A DNA stretch of 64,000 nucleotides, from positions 1 to 64,000 of the forward strand of contig CAUYLG010009132.1 of NCBI GenBank assembly GCA_963573385.1, in the 5' to 3' direction. Position 1 is the first letter of the stretch. Every line of letters starts with the position of its first letter. This DNA comes from Cacajao melanocephalus (Eukaryota; Chordata; Mammalia; Primates; Pitheciidae). Below, in pieces: positions 38,011 through 54,742 of this stretch. Both the position numbers and the translations under genes were made by a program. A model generated the notes under the pieces. It worked only from the letters and a program-made list of their open reading frames with translations. It ran no database searches and was not told the DNA's origin.

Positions 38011-38739
38011 GGGTATGAGGGTCATCTAGGAAGGGCCATGCCAGCTTGTCACAGGAGGGGACTTCTTTTTTGGAAGAGAAGTTGGAGGTCAGGTTGGAGA
38101 AGTAGGGCTGAATGCCACTCGCCACACTTTGTTCTTTATATTAAGAAGTTTGTGGGCTAGATTTCATCTAGCCTGTATGTACCTGAAGTAAGCAGTCCAG
38201 AGTCCACTTTCACACCCCTCTTGGCTATATCAGAGGGAGGCCAGGTCTCTTCTCTTTGCTCCCTCCCTCCCTCCCTGTGTGGCATCCATTTCCTCCCTTC
38301 TCCCCTGAGGCACTTAAGTTCATCCATCTCTGCCTCCTGGGAAGTGGAAACCTGGCCTCTCCTACCTGTCAGCAGTGTGAGCAGGTGGCCCTGCTCCTGG
38401 GCTTAGCTCAAAACTGAGCCTGGCTTCTGGACTCAGGAACTGCTCACCCGAAACCTAGGGCACAAGGCAGACTGGAGGCACATCTGTCCAGGCTCAGACC
38501 GAGACTTGTGAGGAGCTGTCAGGACTGGGAAAAGTGAGGCCTCTTGTTCTCCCAGCGGAGATCACATTTCCTTCAGAACAAACTGGATGAAAGGCAACAC
38601 CCCTCCCCATCTCCTTTCTCCCAGCGGGGGGCTAGGCCTCTGCTGAATGCTTACCTCAGTTGTTCATCAGCTCAAGCCATCTCTAATAAAGGAAGCCTGG
38701 CGAGATCCATCTTGGGCCTCAGTCTACCTGCCCTTTTTC
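38011..38739. other. Unique sequence in intron 2
   Basis: GC-rich in parts; no exon or named repeat recognised. Confidence 0.5.
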
Positions 38740-39175
38740 TCCAGGATTTATTTGTTCATTTGACAAAGAGCACCTGCCATATCCTGATTCCTCTGCTTGG
38801 CATAGGGAACACTAGCAGGCATGATTCCTGCCCATGATGACAGAGTTGGGGGTAAACTGTGGCAATAGGGTGGTCAGTGCTGTGAGACAGGAAACTACAG
38901 GGCCTGCAGGAGCCCAGGGGACAAACAGCCTGAGGGATCTGAGAAAGCTTCTAGAGGAAATGGCACTTGGTCATAGACTTAAAATATCAGTTGGGCTTCG
39001 TAAATAGAAAGGGAAGGCATTCCAGGCAAAAAAGGCGATGGATGTGGTAGCACAAGGCAAAGAGCAGCCTGCGGGGTATTTGGGAGGGGAAGTCACATGC
39101 TATTCAGTGTTGCTGGATCACAGTCTGAGGCCACGAGAGACTGGAGATAGGTAGGGACCTGGTCGTGGAGAACAT
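38740..39175 (-). mobile_element. L2
   Basis: Reverse L2 with GGCATTCCAGGCAAAAAAGG and GGTAGCACAAGGCAAAGAG. Confidence 0.7.
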
Positions 39176-39469
39176 TGACTGACTCTCCGTTTGTCCCTCA
39201 GTCGTCTATCTGTCCAGCCTGTGCTTTGTGCCTAGACCTGAGCTGAATTTGGAGGAGGGAGGGTGGCAACAAAATGAGGAAGGAGAAACAGTCCCTGCCC
39301 TGGAGAAGCCCTTGTGCCCTCTGGTGAGGAGGAAGGACGTGAGTCAAAACCTTGAGAGCCTGCAAAACAAGGGACAAATTACCTACCTTCCAAGTAACGT
39401 GAAGATGATAACACCTAACCCCAAAGAGTGGCAGAGTTATTATTACTAATAACAAAATGATTAATTCAT

Positions 39470-39605
39470 TCAACCAGTACTTACGGGTGCATATTCAGAG
39501 CTAGGCATTGGGCCGAATGTGGGAGATAACAGTAATGAACAAGACTGGCACAATCCCTGCCCTCTTGGCACAGTCTAACTAGGAGTCAGATGACTAATTA
39601 TGCAA
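39470..39605 (-). mobile_element. L2
   Basis: Reverse L2 with GAGCTAGGCATTGGGCCG and CTGCCCTCTTGGCACAGTC. Confidence 0.6.
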
Positions 39606-40040
39606 TTATAATTATGTACTTCAAAAGTGAAGTACAATTTGTCTTTTCAACAAATGATGTCTTTTCAACGACCGGATATCGACATGCAAAAGAACACAAT
39701 TGGACCCTCACCTAATGCCATATATAAAAATGAGCTCAAAGTGGTTCATGGGCTTAAATGTAAACCTAGAAAACTCTTAGAAGAAAACATAGAAGTAAAT
39801 CTTTGTACCTTGGGTTAGGCAAAGCTTTCTTAGATATGGCACCAAAACACAAGCAATGAAAGAAAAAAAAATTGGACTTCATCAAAATTAAAAACTTTTA
39901 TGCTTTGAAGGATACCATCAAGAAAGTGAAAAGACTCACAGAATGGGAGATTATTTCGCAAATCATATATCTGATAAGGGACTTACATCAGAATACATAA
40001 AGAACTCTTAACAATTCAACAATAAAAAGATAACTTAAAA

Positions 40041-40319
40041 TGGCTGGCCATAGTCGGGAGCCTGAAAGGCGGGAGGATCACTTGAGGCCAGAAATTTGAG
40101 ACCAGCCTGGACAATGTAGCAAGACTCTGCCTCAAAAAAAGAAAAAAAAATTAGCCGGGTGTGGTGGCATGTGCTTGTAGTCCTAGCTACTTGGGAGGCT
40201 GAGGTGGGAGCATCATTTGAGCCTGGGAGTTGGAGGTTATAGTGAACTGTAATTGCACCACTGCCCTCCAGCCTGTGCAACAGAGTGAGACTCTGTCACT
40301 TTAAAAAAATGTTTAAAAA
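40041..40319 (+). mobile_element. Alu (J-like), deleted in the left arm
   Basis: Begins GGCTGGCCATAGTCGGGAG (part of the left arm lost) and ends in TTTAAAAAAATG. Confidence 0.88.
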
Positions 40320-40712
40320 AAGGACAAAGGATTTGAATAGACATTTCTCCAAAGAAAATATACAAATGACCAATAAGCACTTAAAAAGATGCCCAGCCCT
40401 TATTAGGAAATTCACATCAAAATCTGATGCTTTACACCCATTAGGATTGCTATAATAAAAAAGACTGACAAGAGTAAGTTAGGTGTTGGTGAGGATGTGG
40501 AGACGTTGGAACCCTCATATATTGCTGGTAGGCATGTGAAATGGTGTAGCCACTTTGGAAAATGGTTTGGTAGTTCCTCAAAGTGTTAAACAGGAGTTAC
40601 TTAAGACCCAGCAAGTTCGCTCTGGGTATATGTCCCAGAGAAAGGAAAACGTGAACACTAGTGTACATGAGTGTTCATAGCAGCATTATTCATATTAGCC
40701 AAAAAGTAGTAA

Positions 40713-40848
40713 TGTCGACCTAAAGGAAAAAACTAAAGCAAAATTAATAGAGTTTATTTGGCCAAGTTTGGTGACTGCAACCCAGGAGTCTAGATTCAAG
40801 TTACCCTGAATATATGCTTCAGATTAGCAACAGTTGTAAGTGGGTTTT

Positions 40849-40880
<32 letters not shown>

Positions 40881-41516
40881 GCTTTTATTTTTCTTCTTTT
40901 TGTGTTTTGAGAAAATAGCAAGTGGGTTTTTGAAGGGAAAAACAAGAGGCACTTTTTTTTGTTTGTTTATGAGACAGAATCTCAGTCTGTCACCCAGGCT
41001 GGAGTGCAGTGGGATGATCTCAGCTCACTGCAACCTCCACCCCCTGAGTTCAAGCGATTCTTGGACTTAAGCCTCCCGAGTAGCTGGAATTAACAGGTGC
41101 ACACCACCACACCCAGCTAAGTTTTGTTTTTTTTTGTTTTTTTTTTTTTAAGTAGAGATGGGGTTTCACCATGTTGGCCAGACCGATCTTGAACTCCTGA
41201 CCTCAAGTAATCTGCCCACCTTGGCCTCCCAAAGTGTTGGTATTACAGACCTGAGCTACCACGCAGAAGAGGCACTTTCTAAGTTGTTTACCAAGAATTT
41301 ACATTAGAATAACATAAGCTATTGATTGGCTGTACGTTATTCTTTATATCACATATTCCAGGAACAACAGGAAAATAATGGGTGAGGCACCTAGTTAGGA
41401 AACTACAGGGGAGAAAAGAAAGAAGAAAATGGCTTTAAACAATGGCCCCCAGGCATGGGGCAGGGGTGTGGGGTCACACCTGAATCCTATACTCAGGTCT
41501 CTCTGGGCCTGATACA
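40713..41516 (-). mobile_element. ERV1-type solo LTR, reverse
   Basis: On the minus strand it starts TGTATCAGGCCCAGAGAG and ends GGTCGACA, with an AATAAA near TTGGCCAAATAAACTCTAT. It carries a T/C-rich run (40840-40905) and an Alu. The exact family is not recalled. Confidence 0.7.
40956..41264 (-). mobile_element. Alu inside the LTR
   Basis: Reverse Alu with an AAGAGGCACTTT duplication on both sides. Confidence 0.93.
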
Positions 41517-41655
41517 TTTTGCATAAAAATATGATATAACAGTACATCAGAATATTATTCATCAATTCAAAGGAAATACTGATAGATGCTACAACATGGA
41601 TGAACCCTGAAAATATGCTAAGTGAAAGAAGCTAGTCACCGAAGGCCACTGTCTT

Positions 41656-41735
41656 TGTCTATTTGGGCTACTATAACAATACAACAGATTGGGTGGTTCA
41701 TAAACAGCAGAAATGTATTGCTGTCAGTTGTAGAG
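41656..41735 (-). mobile_element. MLT1-like LTR fragment
   Basis: GTCTATTTGGGCTACTATAA followed by a GTGGTTCATAAACAGCAG piece, the reverse of an MaLR LTR end. Confidence 0.5.
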
Positions 41736-41779
41736 ATCAAAGTCCTAGATCAAAGCCTCTGTGTAAATGAGATTGAAGT

Positions 41780-42640
41780 GAACTCTTGAGGATGAAGAGA
41801 AAGGTGGAAGACAGCTTAGAGGGAACAGCAGATGGAAGGTCCTGAGTCAAAGATGTGGAGAAATTGAGGAATTGAGAGAAGGCCAATAAGGCTGGACCCC
41901 AGAGAGCAAGGGGGAGAGTGGTGTCAAATGACGTTGGAGAGTTAAGCAGGGACCATACTACATTGGGTCTATAGGTCATATTACCAGTTTTTATTTTTTT
42001 TCCTAAGAGCATGGGCAACCATTGAGGAATTTTCAGCCGGTATATGTATGTATGAGAAAGAGGGACTAACAGGTACACATTGTGACATGATATAGATCTG
42101 CAATTTTATTTTTTTTCTATTTTTTCTTTTTAAAATTCCCACGCATTTATTCTCTGATAGATCTGCAATTTTAAAAGATCATCTGGTTGTTTGGTACAGA
42201 ACAGATTGGTGTGAGATCTGTAGTAGACACCAGAAGACTGGTTGAAAAGCAATTGGAGTAGTCCAGATGAGAGAAGATGTGATGTGGACTAAGATGTCAG
42301 CAGCAGAGATGGAGGAAGTAAGCTAGATAGCACTTGGTGATGGTTAGGACAGTGCCTGGTATGGTGCCTGCTGCACGGTAAGTGTTCAATAAATGAATGA
42401 CTAGAATTGAATATGGTTGACTAGGGAGAAGAAGGTCTTAATGAATTTCAGTTTTCTGGCTCAATCATCTGTGTAGATGCTCTTGCCATTCTCTGAGATG
42501 AGGATCCCTGAGGAACACTGGGTTTGCGGGGAAGGCTTATGAGTTAAGTTTTAAACATGCTGAATTTAACATGCCGGTGAGATACACACATGGAAACATC
42601 AATTAGGCAGTAGAATGTATGGATCTTTCTGACTCTTCCC
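41780..42640 (-). mobile_element. Long L2 relic, reverse
   Basis: GGAACAGCAGATGGAAGGTC, GGGCAACCATTGAGGAATT, AGTAGTCCAGATGAGAGAAG and AACATGCTGAATTTAACATG follow in L2 order. A T-rich block (42105-42150) and a MIR-like tail (42330-42410) interrupt it. Confidence 0.75.
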
Positions 42641-43355
42641 ACTCTACATACCATGCTGCCTCTTAAATGATCATTTAGGAGATTATTTTGGTATCCTGTT
42701 TTGATTTCTGGTTTTATGGTTTTAGAAAATAAAGAACTTCATACCAGCCCAAAGTGGTTTACTAGATGGCTTTGGGGAAAAATAAAATCTAATTTGGTTT
42801 ACGTTTCAGGAAAAAAGAAAGGGTTGGGTTTTTTTGAGAGGTAAACATATTTATTCTAGCTTTGCATTGATGGCTTGGATTGGTTCTTGTCCCTGGATGC
42901 CCTAGCTTGGGGCTTGAGGCACTTACTGTCCATGGGCCAGGAATGAGGTGTCCAGAATGTGCTTAGCTACAGCATAGGTAAATGTCCTGCACATTGATCC
43001 AGGGATTTTATCTAATTAACAAAACCCTGGCTAGGTAAATACATTTGGCTGTCTCGGGGCCTCAGAGAGGCTGTCTGTTTATTGATTGTTGTATCATTTT
43101 GGCTGGATGGGAAGATATTAATGATGGCATCACAGCAACCAAAACATCCAGCTCTGTTAATCAGGAAGTATGTAAATATCCTTGTGGCTTGCAGTGGATT
43201 GAAACAAAAGCTTTTTCCTAGACCAAAGGTCAAGGCCTCAAGGGCATCACTCCCGTCATTCCATGCTTATAGTGAGAGCATCTAAAGATCATCACACAGT
43301 TTTTTTAATGCTAGGGTGTAACCCACACAGGTTTTTTGAATGCTTTTCCACGATG
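42641..43355. other. Unique sequence in intron 2
   Basis: No exon or named repeat recognised. Confidence 0.5.
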
Positions 43356-43359
43356 TTGG

Positions 43360-43500
43360 AAAGGCAGCATAATGTTACAGAAAAAATACAAGAGTTTTAG
43401 AATTAAAAGACCTGGTTTCTACTTTTGACATAGTTATTAACTAACTATGTGACCATTAATAAGTCACTGAAACCCCTAAGTCTTAGCTTCCAAATGTTGT
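43360..43500 (+). mobile_element. MIR
   Basis: AACTAACTATGTGACCATTA and surrounding worn MIR core. Confidence 0.6.
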
Positions 43501-43869
43501 TCATGGGGTTCCCACTGAGAACTTTTAAATACAGTTTCACAGTCTTCAGAGAAATCTGAATCTTTCTGGAAGGGTCCAGATCACACACTGAAACCCTAGG
43601 CTTGTTCAAGTAGACTTTGTACCTGTCAAGCAGTTCTACAGCGTGACCCAGGGCCTGGCTTCTTTTCTGGGGTATGTGGTTTGCTGAGGCTCTGATTGCT
43701 TGTTCTCTGATGATGGAAGGGCAATTGGGGAAGATTGGATTAGCAGCTTTTCTGTAACTTCATGGGTAGGTGAGTTGTGGGAGCAACTGGTCAACTGTCC
43801 AGAAGTCCTGCAGAGGCAGGCAGTTGGCCCTGAGCAGAGAACAGCCAGAGCCTGGAGGGGAGGGGTCAT

Positions 43870-44075
43870 GTCACTGAAAAGGAGCCCAGCCCTGTGTGGC
43901 CTTGGGCTAGTCTCTCAGTTTCCTTGGGGCCTCCGTGGTAAAATACTTTTGATGATATTTGTCTGATCACTTCCCAGGATTTTGTGAGCATTCCAGGCAG
44001 GTGATTCCTTGTCTGGAAAAGTCCTCATCCTTCAGATCGTCACTGTCAAATCTTCCTGAAAGCCTTCCCTATCCC
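43870..44075 (+). mobile_element. MIR and L2 fragments
   Basis: TGTGGCCTTGGGCTAGTCTC (MIR) followed by AAATCTTCCTGAAAGCCTTC (L2). Confidence 0.5.
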
Positions 44076-44079
44076 CCAG

Positions 44080-45211
<1,132 letters not shown>

Positions 45212-45216
45212 ATTGA

Positions 45217-45384
<168 letters not shown>

Positions 45385-45464
45385 TGATAAAATGTTAAGC
45401 AAACTTTAGTAGCTATTACAGTCGTAATAAACCTGTAGACAGAGGACAAACAAAAATGAAGTAG

Positions 45465-45960
45465 TTGAATCATTTATTCATTAAACAAATAGTGCCTACT
45501 ATGTGTGGCATGGTGTTTGGTAGATCAGTAGTCAGTCAGACATGTACATGTCAGACATGAATCCTACAAATGCAAAATTGCAGCTGGTACAAATACTGCA
45601 AAGGAAGGTCACAGAATCAGGAGAGCATGTGACACCCAGATTTCCCCTGGTCAGAGGAAGCTTGAGCTTGGAAGTGAAGGAAAAGGAAGAGTTATCTAGG
45701 TAGAAAAGGGTGGGAAGAGCTTTCCTGGCACAAGGAACTTTTATTTGCAAGAATCCTGCAGGGGGAGGAAGCAAGGCCAGTGTGAAGAACTGAAAAAGGC
45801 CTTTGGTACTCCAGGTAGAGGAAGGTGCCAGGAGCCTAGAACAAGCAGGCCCTGCAGGGCATCAGAGGCCACATGAAGGAGCTTTGTTCTTACATCAGTG
45901 GCAGCTGAGATGGATTGAGAGGGGATCAATATGGTCAGCAACCATTCTGATGGCTGAGGA
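45465..45960 (-). mobile_element. L2
   Basis: Reverse L2 with GGTAGAGGAAGGTGCCAGGA, GCAGGGCATCAGAGGCCACA and the TGAGATGGATTGAGAGG part. Confidence 0.65.
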
Positions 45961-46839
<879 letters not shown>

Positions 46840-46864
46840 CAAGTGGATTTCTTATCATTGGCAG

Positions 46865-47005
46865 GAAGGCAATGGTAGGGACTTTGGAGTCCTACAGAAC
46901 AAGGCTTGAATCCCAGCTGTGACCGTTCGTTAGTTCTGTGACCTTGGAAAAGTCTAACCTCTCTAACTTTAGATTCTTCATCTGCAAAGTAGGAATGATA
47001 ATTGA
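46865..47005 (+). mobile_element. MIR
   Basis: GTCCTACAGAACAAGGCTTG and TTCTGTGACCTTGGAAAAGT. Confidence 0.75.
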
Positions 47006-47779
47006 CTTGCCTCACACCATTGCTATGTCATGTTTACTGATTCATCTCCTCACTTTTCTCTCCAGTTGCTTCTTGTATATTTCTCCTCAGCTAGGCTGTG
47101 AGCCCTGTCACAGCAAGGTGTATGGCACCTCCTTCTCCTACCTCACCATACTAGGAGCCTTCACACAAGGCTGGCTGGCACTCAGAAGGCACACAGTACA
47201 GATGGAGTCTGGCCTGTTGATTGATTGGTTGATGGAAACCTTGTTTGTTCTCCACAAGGCGAACCAGCAGGAGAGCACAGCCCTAGGCAGCAGCTGGGCA
47301 GGCTGGTCTCCAGGATCCTCCATTCATGTGGATGGGTGGCTCTGGAAGGCTGCATAAGAATCCTCTCTGAGGCTTCCATCTCAATGCCCTTTTGTTCGGA
47401 GGGATAGCACCCAGGCCTCCTGCGAAGCCTGTGTGTTTGACCAGCCTTTGCAGATGGACAGTGAACTGGGGCAGGATGTAAAGCACAAACAATTGAGGGA
47501 GGCCCCTGAAATTCCCAGGGGCTCAGAGTCCAGCAGGGGTGGGGAGGGGCAGGATCCTTCCCAGGGCACATCAGGGGCTCAGTCACAACCCCTAGATGAG
47601 TCAGACAGGATCCCAGTCACTTTTGTCTCCAGCCTCACTTCCTCTCCAGTATTCAGGTCCCCACTTAAGCTTCTCTGATCGTCAACATCCAGCCCTCTTT
47701 AGATGCCTCCCTCTTCAGGAGCCACTCTCTGCCTCCTAAAGAGTAGGCAGATTCTGATTGAATATACATTCATTCCTTT
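47006..47779. other. Unique sequence in intron 2
   Basis: No exon or named repeat recognised. Overlapping open frames of 60-139 codons on both strands reflect GC content. Confidence 0.5.
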
Positions 47780-49955
<2,176 letters not shown>

Positions 49956-50289
49956 CATGGCTTCTTGAATGTCCTATAACCTTTTGATTGGGTTTGTTTG
50001 CAGAGCTTGTTTTAACCTAAAGATAAGGACGATTTAAGGCATTGTATTTGCTTGTGAATATGTAGTATTTGAAATGTGAATATGTAGTGTGTGAAAGTAG
50101 TGGCGGTGGTATGGAGACTGCCAGAAAGAAGAAAGGATAGGTTTGGACCATTCTTAGCAGGAGACTAGAAGGGAACTAGAACTTGCAAAAGAGAAGGTTC
50201 TAGGAAGCAGGACTAATCAGAAGGTATCCTCATCCCTCAGGTAAACTCCTTTCCACTTAAGGCTTTTCCTTATTTTCTGTCAGCTGATT
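49956..50289. other. Unique sequence in intron 2
   Basis: No exon or named repeat recognised. Confidence 0.5.
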
Positions 50290-50377
50290 GATCCCTTCAG
50301 ACAACTATGGTGTGCTGACACATGCTAAATGTTGATCCCATCAGACAACTATGGTGTGCTGATGCATGCTAAATGTG
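50290..50377 (+). repeat. 44-bp tandem duplication
   Basis: Two adjacent 44-bp units starting GATCCC and containing ACAACTATGGTGTGCTGA differ at four positions. Confidence 0.93.
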
Positions 50378-50419
50378 GGAAGGAAGGGAAGAATTGGGCA
50401 TATGAGCCCTGGAAGGCAG

Positions 50420-50595
50420 TGTGATTCCATAGAGCTTGGGCTCCATCCCCCCAGCTGCTACTTACTGGCCCTGTAATCTTAACCAGTCATTTACCCTCTG
50501 TAAGACTTGGGCTTCTTTCAGAGGATCAAATGAGATCATAAATGTCAAGTATCTATTGCATAGTAGGGAGCTCAATAAATGTGAGCTCTTTTAAA
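50420..50595 (+). mobile_element. MIR
   Basis: TAGAGCTTGGGCTCCATC, CTTACTGGCCCTGTAATCTT and GGAGCTCAATAAATGTGA. Confidence 0.75.
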
Positions 50596-50689
50596 CTCCA
50601 TCATTCAAGAGCTTTGCAAGACAGTGAGTTGTGCTTCCTGACCCTGTGTAAAACATCTCTGAGCAACTATGATACTTAGTGCACTTATT

Positions 50690-50845
50690 TGTGCACTTGT
50701 TTCATCTTCCCTCCTCCAGCTCAGAATAAGAGCTCCTTGTGGGCCAGATTCATGTTTGATTCATTTCAGTGTCTGTCAGCGCCCAGCACAGATGCTGGCT
50801 TGGAGATGTTACTTAAGTTTTGTTGAATGAGTGAAGGCCACACCT
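50690..50845 (+). mobile_element. L2 3' end
   Basis: AGAATAAGAGCTCCTTGTGG then AGCGCCCAGCACAGATGCTG. Confidence 0.65.
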
Positions 50846-51589
50846 TTGCCCAAGGAGGCCAAGTATTATGGTTGGCTTTTTACTGTCTCTTCTTTACTAG
50901 AAATTTTGTGGGATTCCTGAACTACACAAAAGGTGGCTCAAGTACCAGCGCTGTTTGAGAAGTTTGAGTCACTCTTGTGTCTCACGGCTGTGGTGTGACA
51001 GGTTTCCTGGCAGCCAGCCAGAAGGCCTGCTGTGGGGCCGGTAGGTGGCGCCTATGACCCTTTACCACACCTCAGGTCCTGCACAGGCCTTTCCTTGTCA
51101 CCACGGCAGCTGCTGGCTCCCTGGGAAATGCATATATTAATAGCTCTGGGCAGGGTACTCAGATGAAGGTGCCTTGTGCCACTCCCTCCCGTTTATGGCC
51201 TTGCATTGTTGGATTTTCATGTTTTATGCAGTCTCAGCCTTGGCACACACTGCCTGGGGAGGCAAAGATGTTTGCTGTAGAGGATCCCAGGAGATCACTC
51301 TGGGAATCTGTGCTTCTGGCCCATCCTTTCTGGCACACTCTGCCTCTAGGAAGTCATCCCTGTGGCTCTCTTGCTCTGACCTGCATTCTCATGGCACCTT
51401 CCTCTAGGGTCCTTGCTTGTATTTTAGCTGTTTGCCCTGTGTGTAGCTGTCCAGTGAATGCCTTGAAGGCAAGGATACCACAGAATTCATCAAAGAATCC
51501 TGAGTGCCCTGCTCAGAGGCCTGGAATAACCAGTCCTCAGGAAGAGTTTATGGAATGAATGGATAAATAATAAGTAGTACCTCAAAAAT
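50846..51589. other. Mostly unique sequence with a CTCF-like motif
   Basis: GC-rich, repeat-poor. The tail at 51430-51575 has a worn L2 look (CCTTGAAGGCAAGGATAC). Confidence 0.5.
51038..51052 (+). promoter_or_regulatory. CTCF-like motif in CLPB intron 2
   Basis: CCGGTAGGTGGCGCC matches CCASYAGRKGGCRSY except at position 3. The flank is unique, locally GC-rich and free of young repeats, unlike most of intron 2. Confidence 0.5.
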
Positions 51590-52112
51590 CGTTATCCACA
51601 TTGAAGGGGATGCTACAAACAAACTAGCTTTACTATGCAAAAAATGTCAGTATCATGAAAATCAAAGAAAGGTTGAGGAACTATTCTAGATGAAATTGAA
51701 ACACATGCAGTGTTTGGCCCTAATATTGATCTTGGCTTGCATCTGGATCACAGGGGGAGTTTGCTATTAAGAACATTGGGATAATGGAAGAAATTTGAAT
51801 ATGGGCTATATATTACATAAAAATAGTATATCAATGTTAAATGTTCTGAATTTAATCATCATTAGTGATTCTGTAAGAGAATGCTCTGGTACTAGGAAAT
51901 ACATGTTCAATGAAGTATTTGGGGGTAAAGGGGCATAGTATCTGAAATTAATTCTCACATGGTCCAGGAAAAAAATAGAAAAAGAATAGAAAAGCAGATG
52001 AAGCAACATGTAAACAGGATATGAGTGGAGACTATTTGAAGGGATATGTGTGTGTGTTATTTTTGTAACTTTTGTAAGTTTGAAATTATTTCAAAATAAA
52101 AAGTTAAAATAA
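51590..52112 (+). mobile_element. L1 3' UTR relic
   Basis: Ends with TTTGTAAGTTTGAAATTATT and a TCAAAATAAAAAGTT terminus typical of old L1M elements. Confidence 0.7.
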
Positions 52113-52259
52113 TTTAGGCAATCTAATGTGTGCCAAGTTTCTGTAAGAGAGATGGGACAAAGAATGATGACTCAGCATTGCACTTTATTCAGTTGATCCA
52201 GCAAGTATTCGTTGAGGTGGTGATTCAGCTCCTCCAATGTGTGCCTGAACAAACAGAAC

Positions 52260-52470
52260 AATTGTAATAATAGCAACTAAGATTTGGAAAATGTAAGTGC
52301 TCTCAAATACATTATTTTCTTTGGTCATCTCAGCACCCATGTTAGGTAGGGCTGGCAGGCTGACAGGGTAAGATGACTAAGGTTCAGAGAGGTTAGCGTG
52401 ATCTGCCCACAGTCACACAGTCTGGAAGAGACAGACAGAGGCAAGCTCATATATAGGTCAGTTTTTTCCA
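52260..52470 (-). mobile_element. MIR
   Basis: Reverse MIR: TAATAATAGCAACTAAGATT, CAGAGAGGTTAGCGTGATC and CAGTCACACAGTC. Confidence 0.7.
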
Positions 52471-53525
52471 AGGGGGATGCTTTCTGAGCCTCCAGGATTT
52501 GGACTGCTTAATTTCTGCAGATCATTCTTTAAGTTCAGAAATTTTAAAGCTTTCTGTGATAGGAAATAGCCAGTTATGAAACAAGCAGACGCATTTCACG
52601 GTACACCTGCATTTGTGGTAGATACTGCATACTTGCCAGCCCCTCTCCTCCCTCACTGCCCTCACTTCCCTTGGAGTTCTCCAGGCATGACACAATGCTT
52701 GGTGGGCCATCTCACTGGGAGTGAGAGCATCTGGAGAGCCTTCTTGTCGAAGGGTCCCCAGCTAAGCCTTGGAGAAGGATGCTCAGTTCAAGTAGCAAAT
52801 GGAGAAGTTGCTGGAGAGGCCTTGTCTGTGGAGTTGAAGCACTAAGACCCTGCCTGAAGACTGCTGGCCCAGGCTGGGGGTCTGTGAGCAGCCTTTGCTC
52901 CCTTGCCCTGCCCCTCCTAGCCCTTGCTAGCAGGATAGATAAGGCACAGATGGAGGCCGCCTGGGGATTCTCGCCTCAGGCACCTTGCCTCTGCTCAGAC
53001 AGCACGGCCTGGTGCTGTTATTACTGTAAACAGGGCCTTCTGTGAGGCTCCAGCCAGGGCCCTGTTGCCCAGATAGCAATCATGATTGGGTCTGCATGGC
53101 TCAGTGCTTCCAGGCCTCTGATGCAGGTGGGATAGGGCTCCCTACCCTTCAGCCCCTCCCCAGCTGCAGCTGAGGGCTGGTTCTTGTGAAGGATCCGGAA
53201 ATCAGTTGGAACAATGCATCACTGAAGTTCAGTGGCCGCTTTGTATTGATTGGTCCTAAAGAAAGAGGAAGAAAAATCAAGTGGTACCTCCCTCCCCTGA
53301 GTGAAAGAACTAGTTAGTCTGAATAACTGGAAGCTGCCCCTGTGTCCCTATCTAGACTCTTTCCTTCCCTCTTACAAACAGAGCCTGGGGAGTTGTCTTC
53401 TCTTTGGAAGTCTTGCTGAGTGCTGTGTCTGCTGGGAATCTAGTCAGTTTTCATTTTGATGCTGCATATATTTAGAATCATAAACTTTAGAAAGAATTTC
53501 ATTCAATTTCCTTCTCTTACTGCAG
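52471..53525. other. Unique sequence in intron 2
   Basis: Relatively GC-rich, no exon or named repeat recognised. Confidence 0.5.
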
Positions 53526-53529
53526 ATAA

Positions 53530-53640
53530 AAGTAAGGACCACAAAGACATTTATTGTGGTCACAAAGCTGGTAAGTGATAGAGCCATGACTGGAATCTGT
53601 GACCTCCAGCCCATAGGCCCGTATCCACAAATGTCCACAG
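53530..53640 (-). mobile_element. MIR
   Basis: GGTCACAAAGCTGGTAAGTG and GAGCCATGACTGGAATCTG. Confidence 0.65.
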
Positions 53641-53799
53641 CCCTGAGACTGAGAAGCTGCACCCACACCCTCCTACATATACATAGAAGCCTAAGTTCTT
53701 TGAAAAAGACAAGCATACAGTTATAAAACAGGTAACTTCTGACACCAGATAGAAGTATTGGTGAGAGTTTAATGTAGGTAAGTGCTGTAGACATTCATT

Positions 53800-54200
53800 C
53801 CTTCAGACCCTAAGCTTTGTGGTGTGCCAGCTGCTATGGCAGGCACCTGGAGCAGAGAGATGAAGACAAGTCCTTGTTTCTAGAAGGACATGCTGCCTAC
53901 TGGGGATGTTAGACATGTGAACAGTATGATAACTGCGTTGATACAGGTTAGCACAGGCTTGTGGTGGCAACAAGGCCATCTTAGGGAAGCCTTCTTAAAA
54001 GAAAGTGCAGGAGTTTTTTTTTTTTTCCTAAGAAACTTTTATTTTAAAAAAGTAATAGTATGGTCATTGTTATAAAAACAAAACTTCAAACAATACAGAG
54101 GCATTCACAGCAGAAAGAGAAAGCTTGACTGCTTCATCGTGCCTTCTCCAATCACAGGTAATAGCTGTCACCTGTTTGGTCTTTTGCCTGCTGGAGTCTC
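53800..54200 (-). mobile_element. L2 piece followed by a probable L1 3' end
   Basis: 53815-54000 resembles reverse L2 (TGTGCCAGCTGCTATGGCAG). From the T14 at 54014, TTTATTTTAAAAAAGTAATA suggests an antisense L1 tail. Confidence 0.45.
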
Positions 54201-54529
54201 CAGGATCACTGGTGGATGGGAGCAGGCTGTGTTTTTCCTGATTGATTTGTCCTCCTGTGATCATCTTCAGCTCTTGGGCTAGGGAACCTTCCCTTTCCTG
54301 CCACTGCTATTACCTGGGAATTTTAGACAGTTTATTTATCTATCCTCTGGTAATTTTGAGCACTTACTATGTTCCAAATTCTGTGTATACCTTTTCATGT
54401 ATCATCCTGGTTTATTCTGTCACTTCTTTAAAATCGAGTAAACACGAATTGGAAAGTCATAAGAATGGCATAAGCTCTTCTTATGCTATTTTGTACAGTA
54501 CTTTATTGCATCCCAAGTATTTTTTACAT

Positions 54530-54740
54530 ATTTTGTCTCACTGTCTCTTCATAGCACCCCTATATGACATATATAGTAGGGTTGGTGGGGTACTCTCCAT
54601 TTTTTTTAACAGATGCAGAATCAGGCTTAGAGAGCAGGAGCTAGCATGTAAATGAAGGAAGCAGTTGAGATTCAGAGAGGCTAAGTCACTCATTCATCCA
54701 CCACTCCTCACCTAGTAAGTGACAGGGCCTGGATTTGTGC
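54530..54740 (-). mobile_element. MIR
   Basis: Reverse MIR: TCATAGCACCCCTATATGAC, CTTAGAGAGCAGGAG and AAGTGACAGGGCCTGGATTT. Confidence 0.65.
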
Positions 54741-54742
54741 TA

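Larger units (their letters stand above)
39640..41655 (+). mobile_element. L1 ORF2 3' relic with nested LTR and Alus
   Basis: Forward L1: GATACCATCAAGAAAGTGAA, ATTAGGATTGCTATAATAAA and ACAACATGGATGAACC appear in order at 39650-40040, 40320-40712 and 41517-41655. An AluJ and an LTR with its own Alu interrupt it. It encodes no intact reverse transcriptase. Confidence 0.88.

Noticed and set aside
39627..39818. 63-codon frame as a small gene
   Set aside because: It lies in the L1 ORF2 relic that starts there.
46938..47586. Overlapping frames of 134-139 codons on both strands
   Set aside because: They begin in a MIR and run through unremarkable intronic sequence. Open frames on both strands at once point to base composition.
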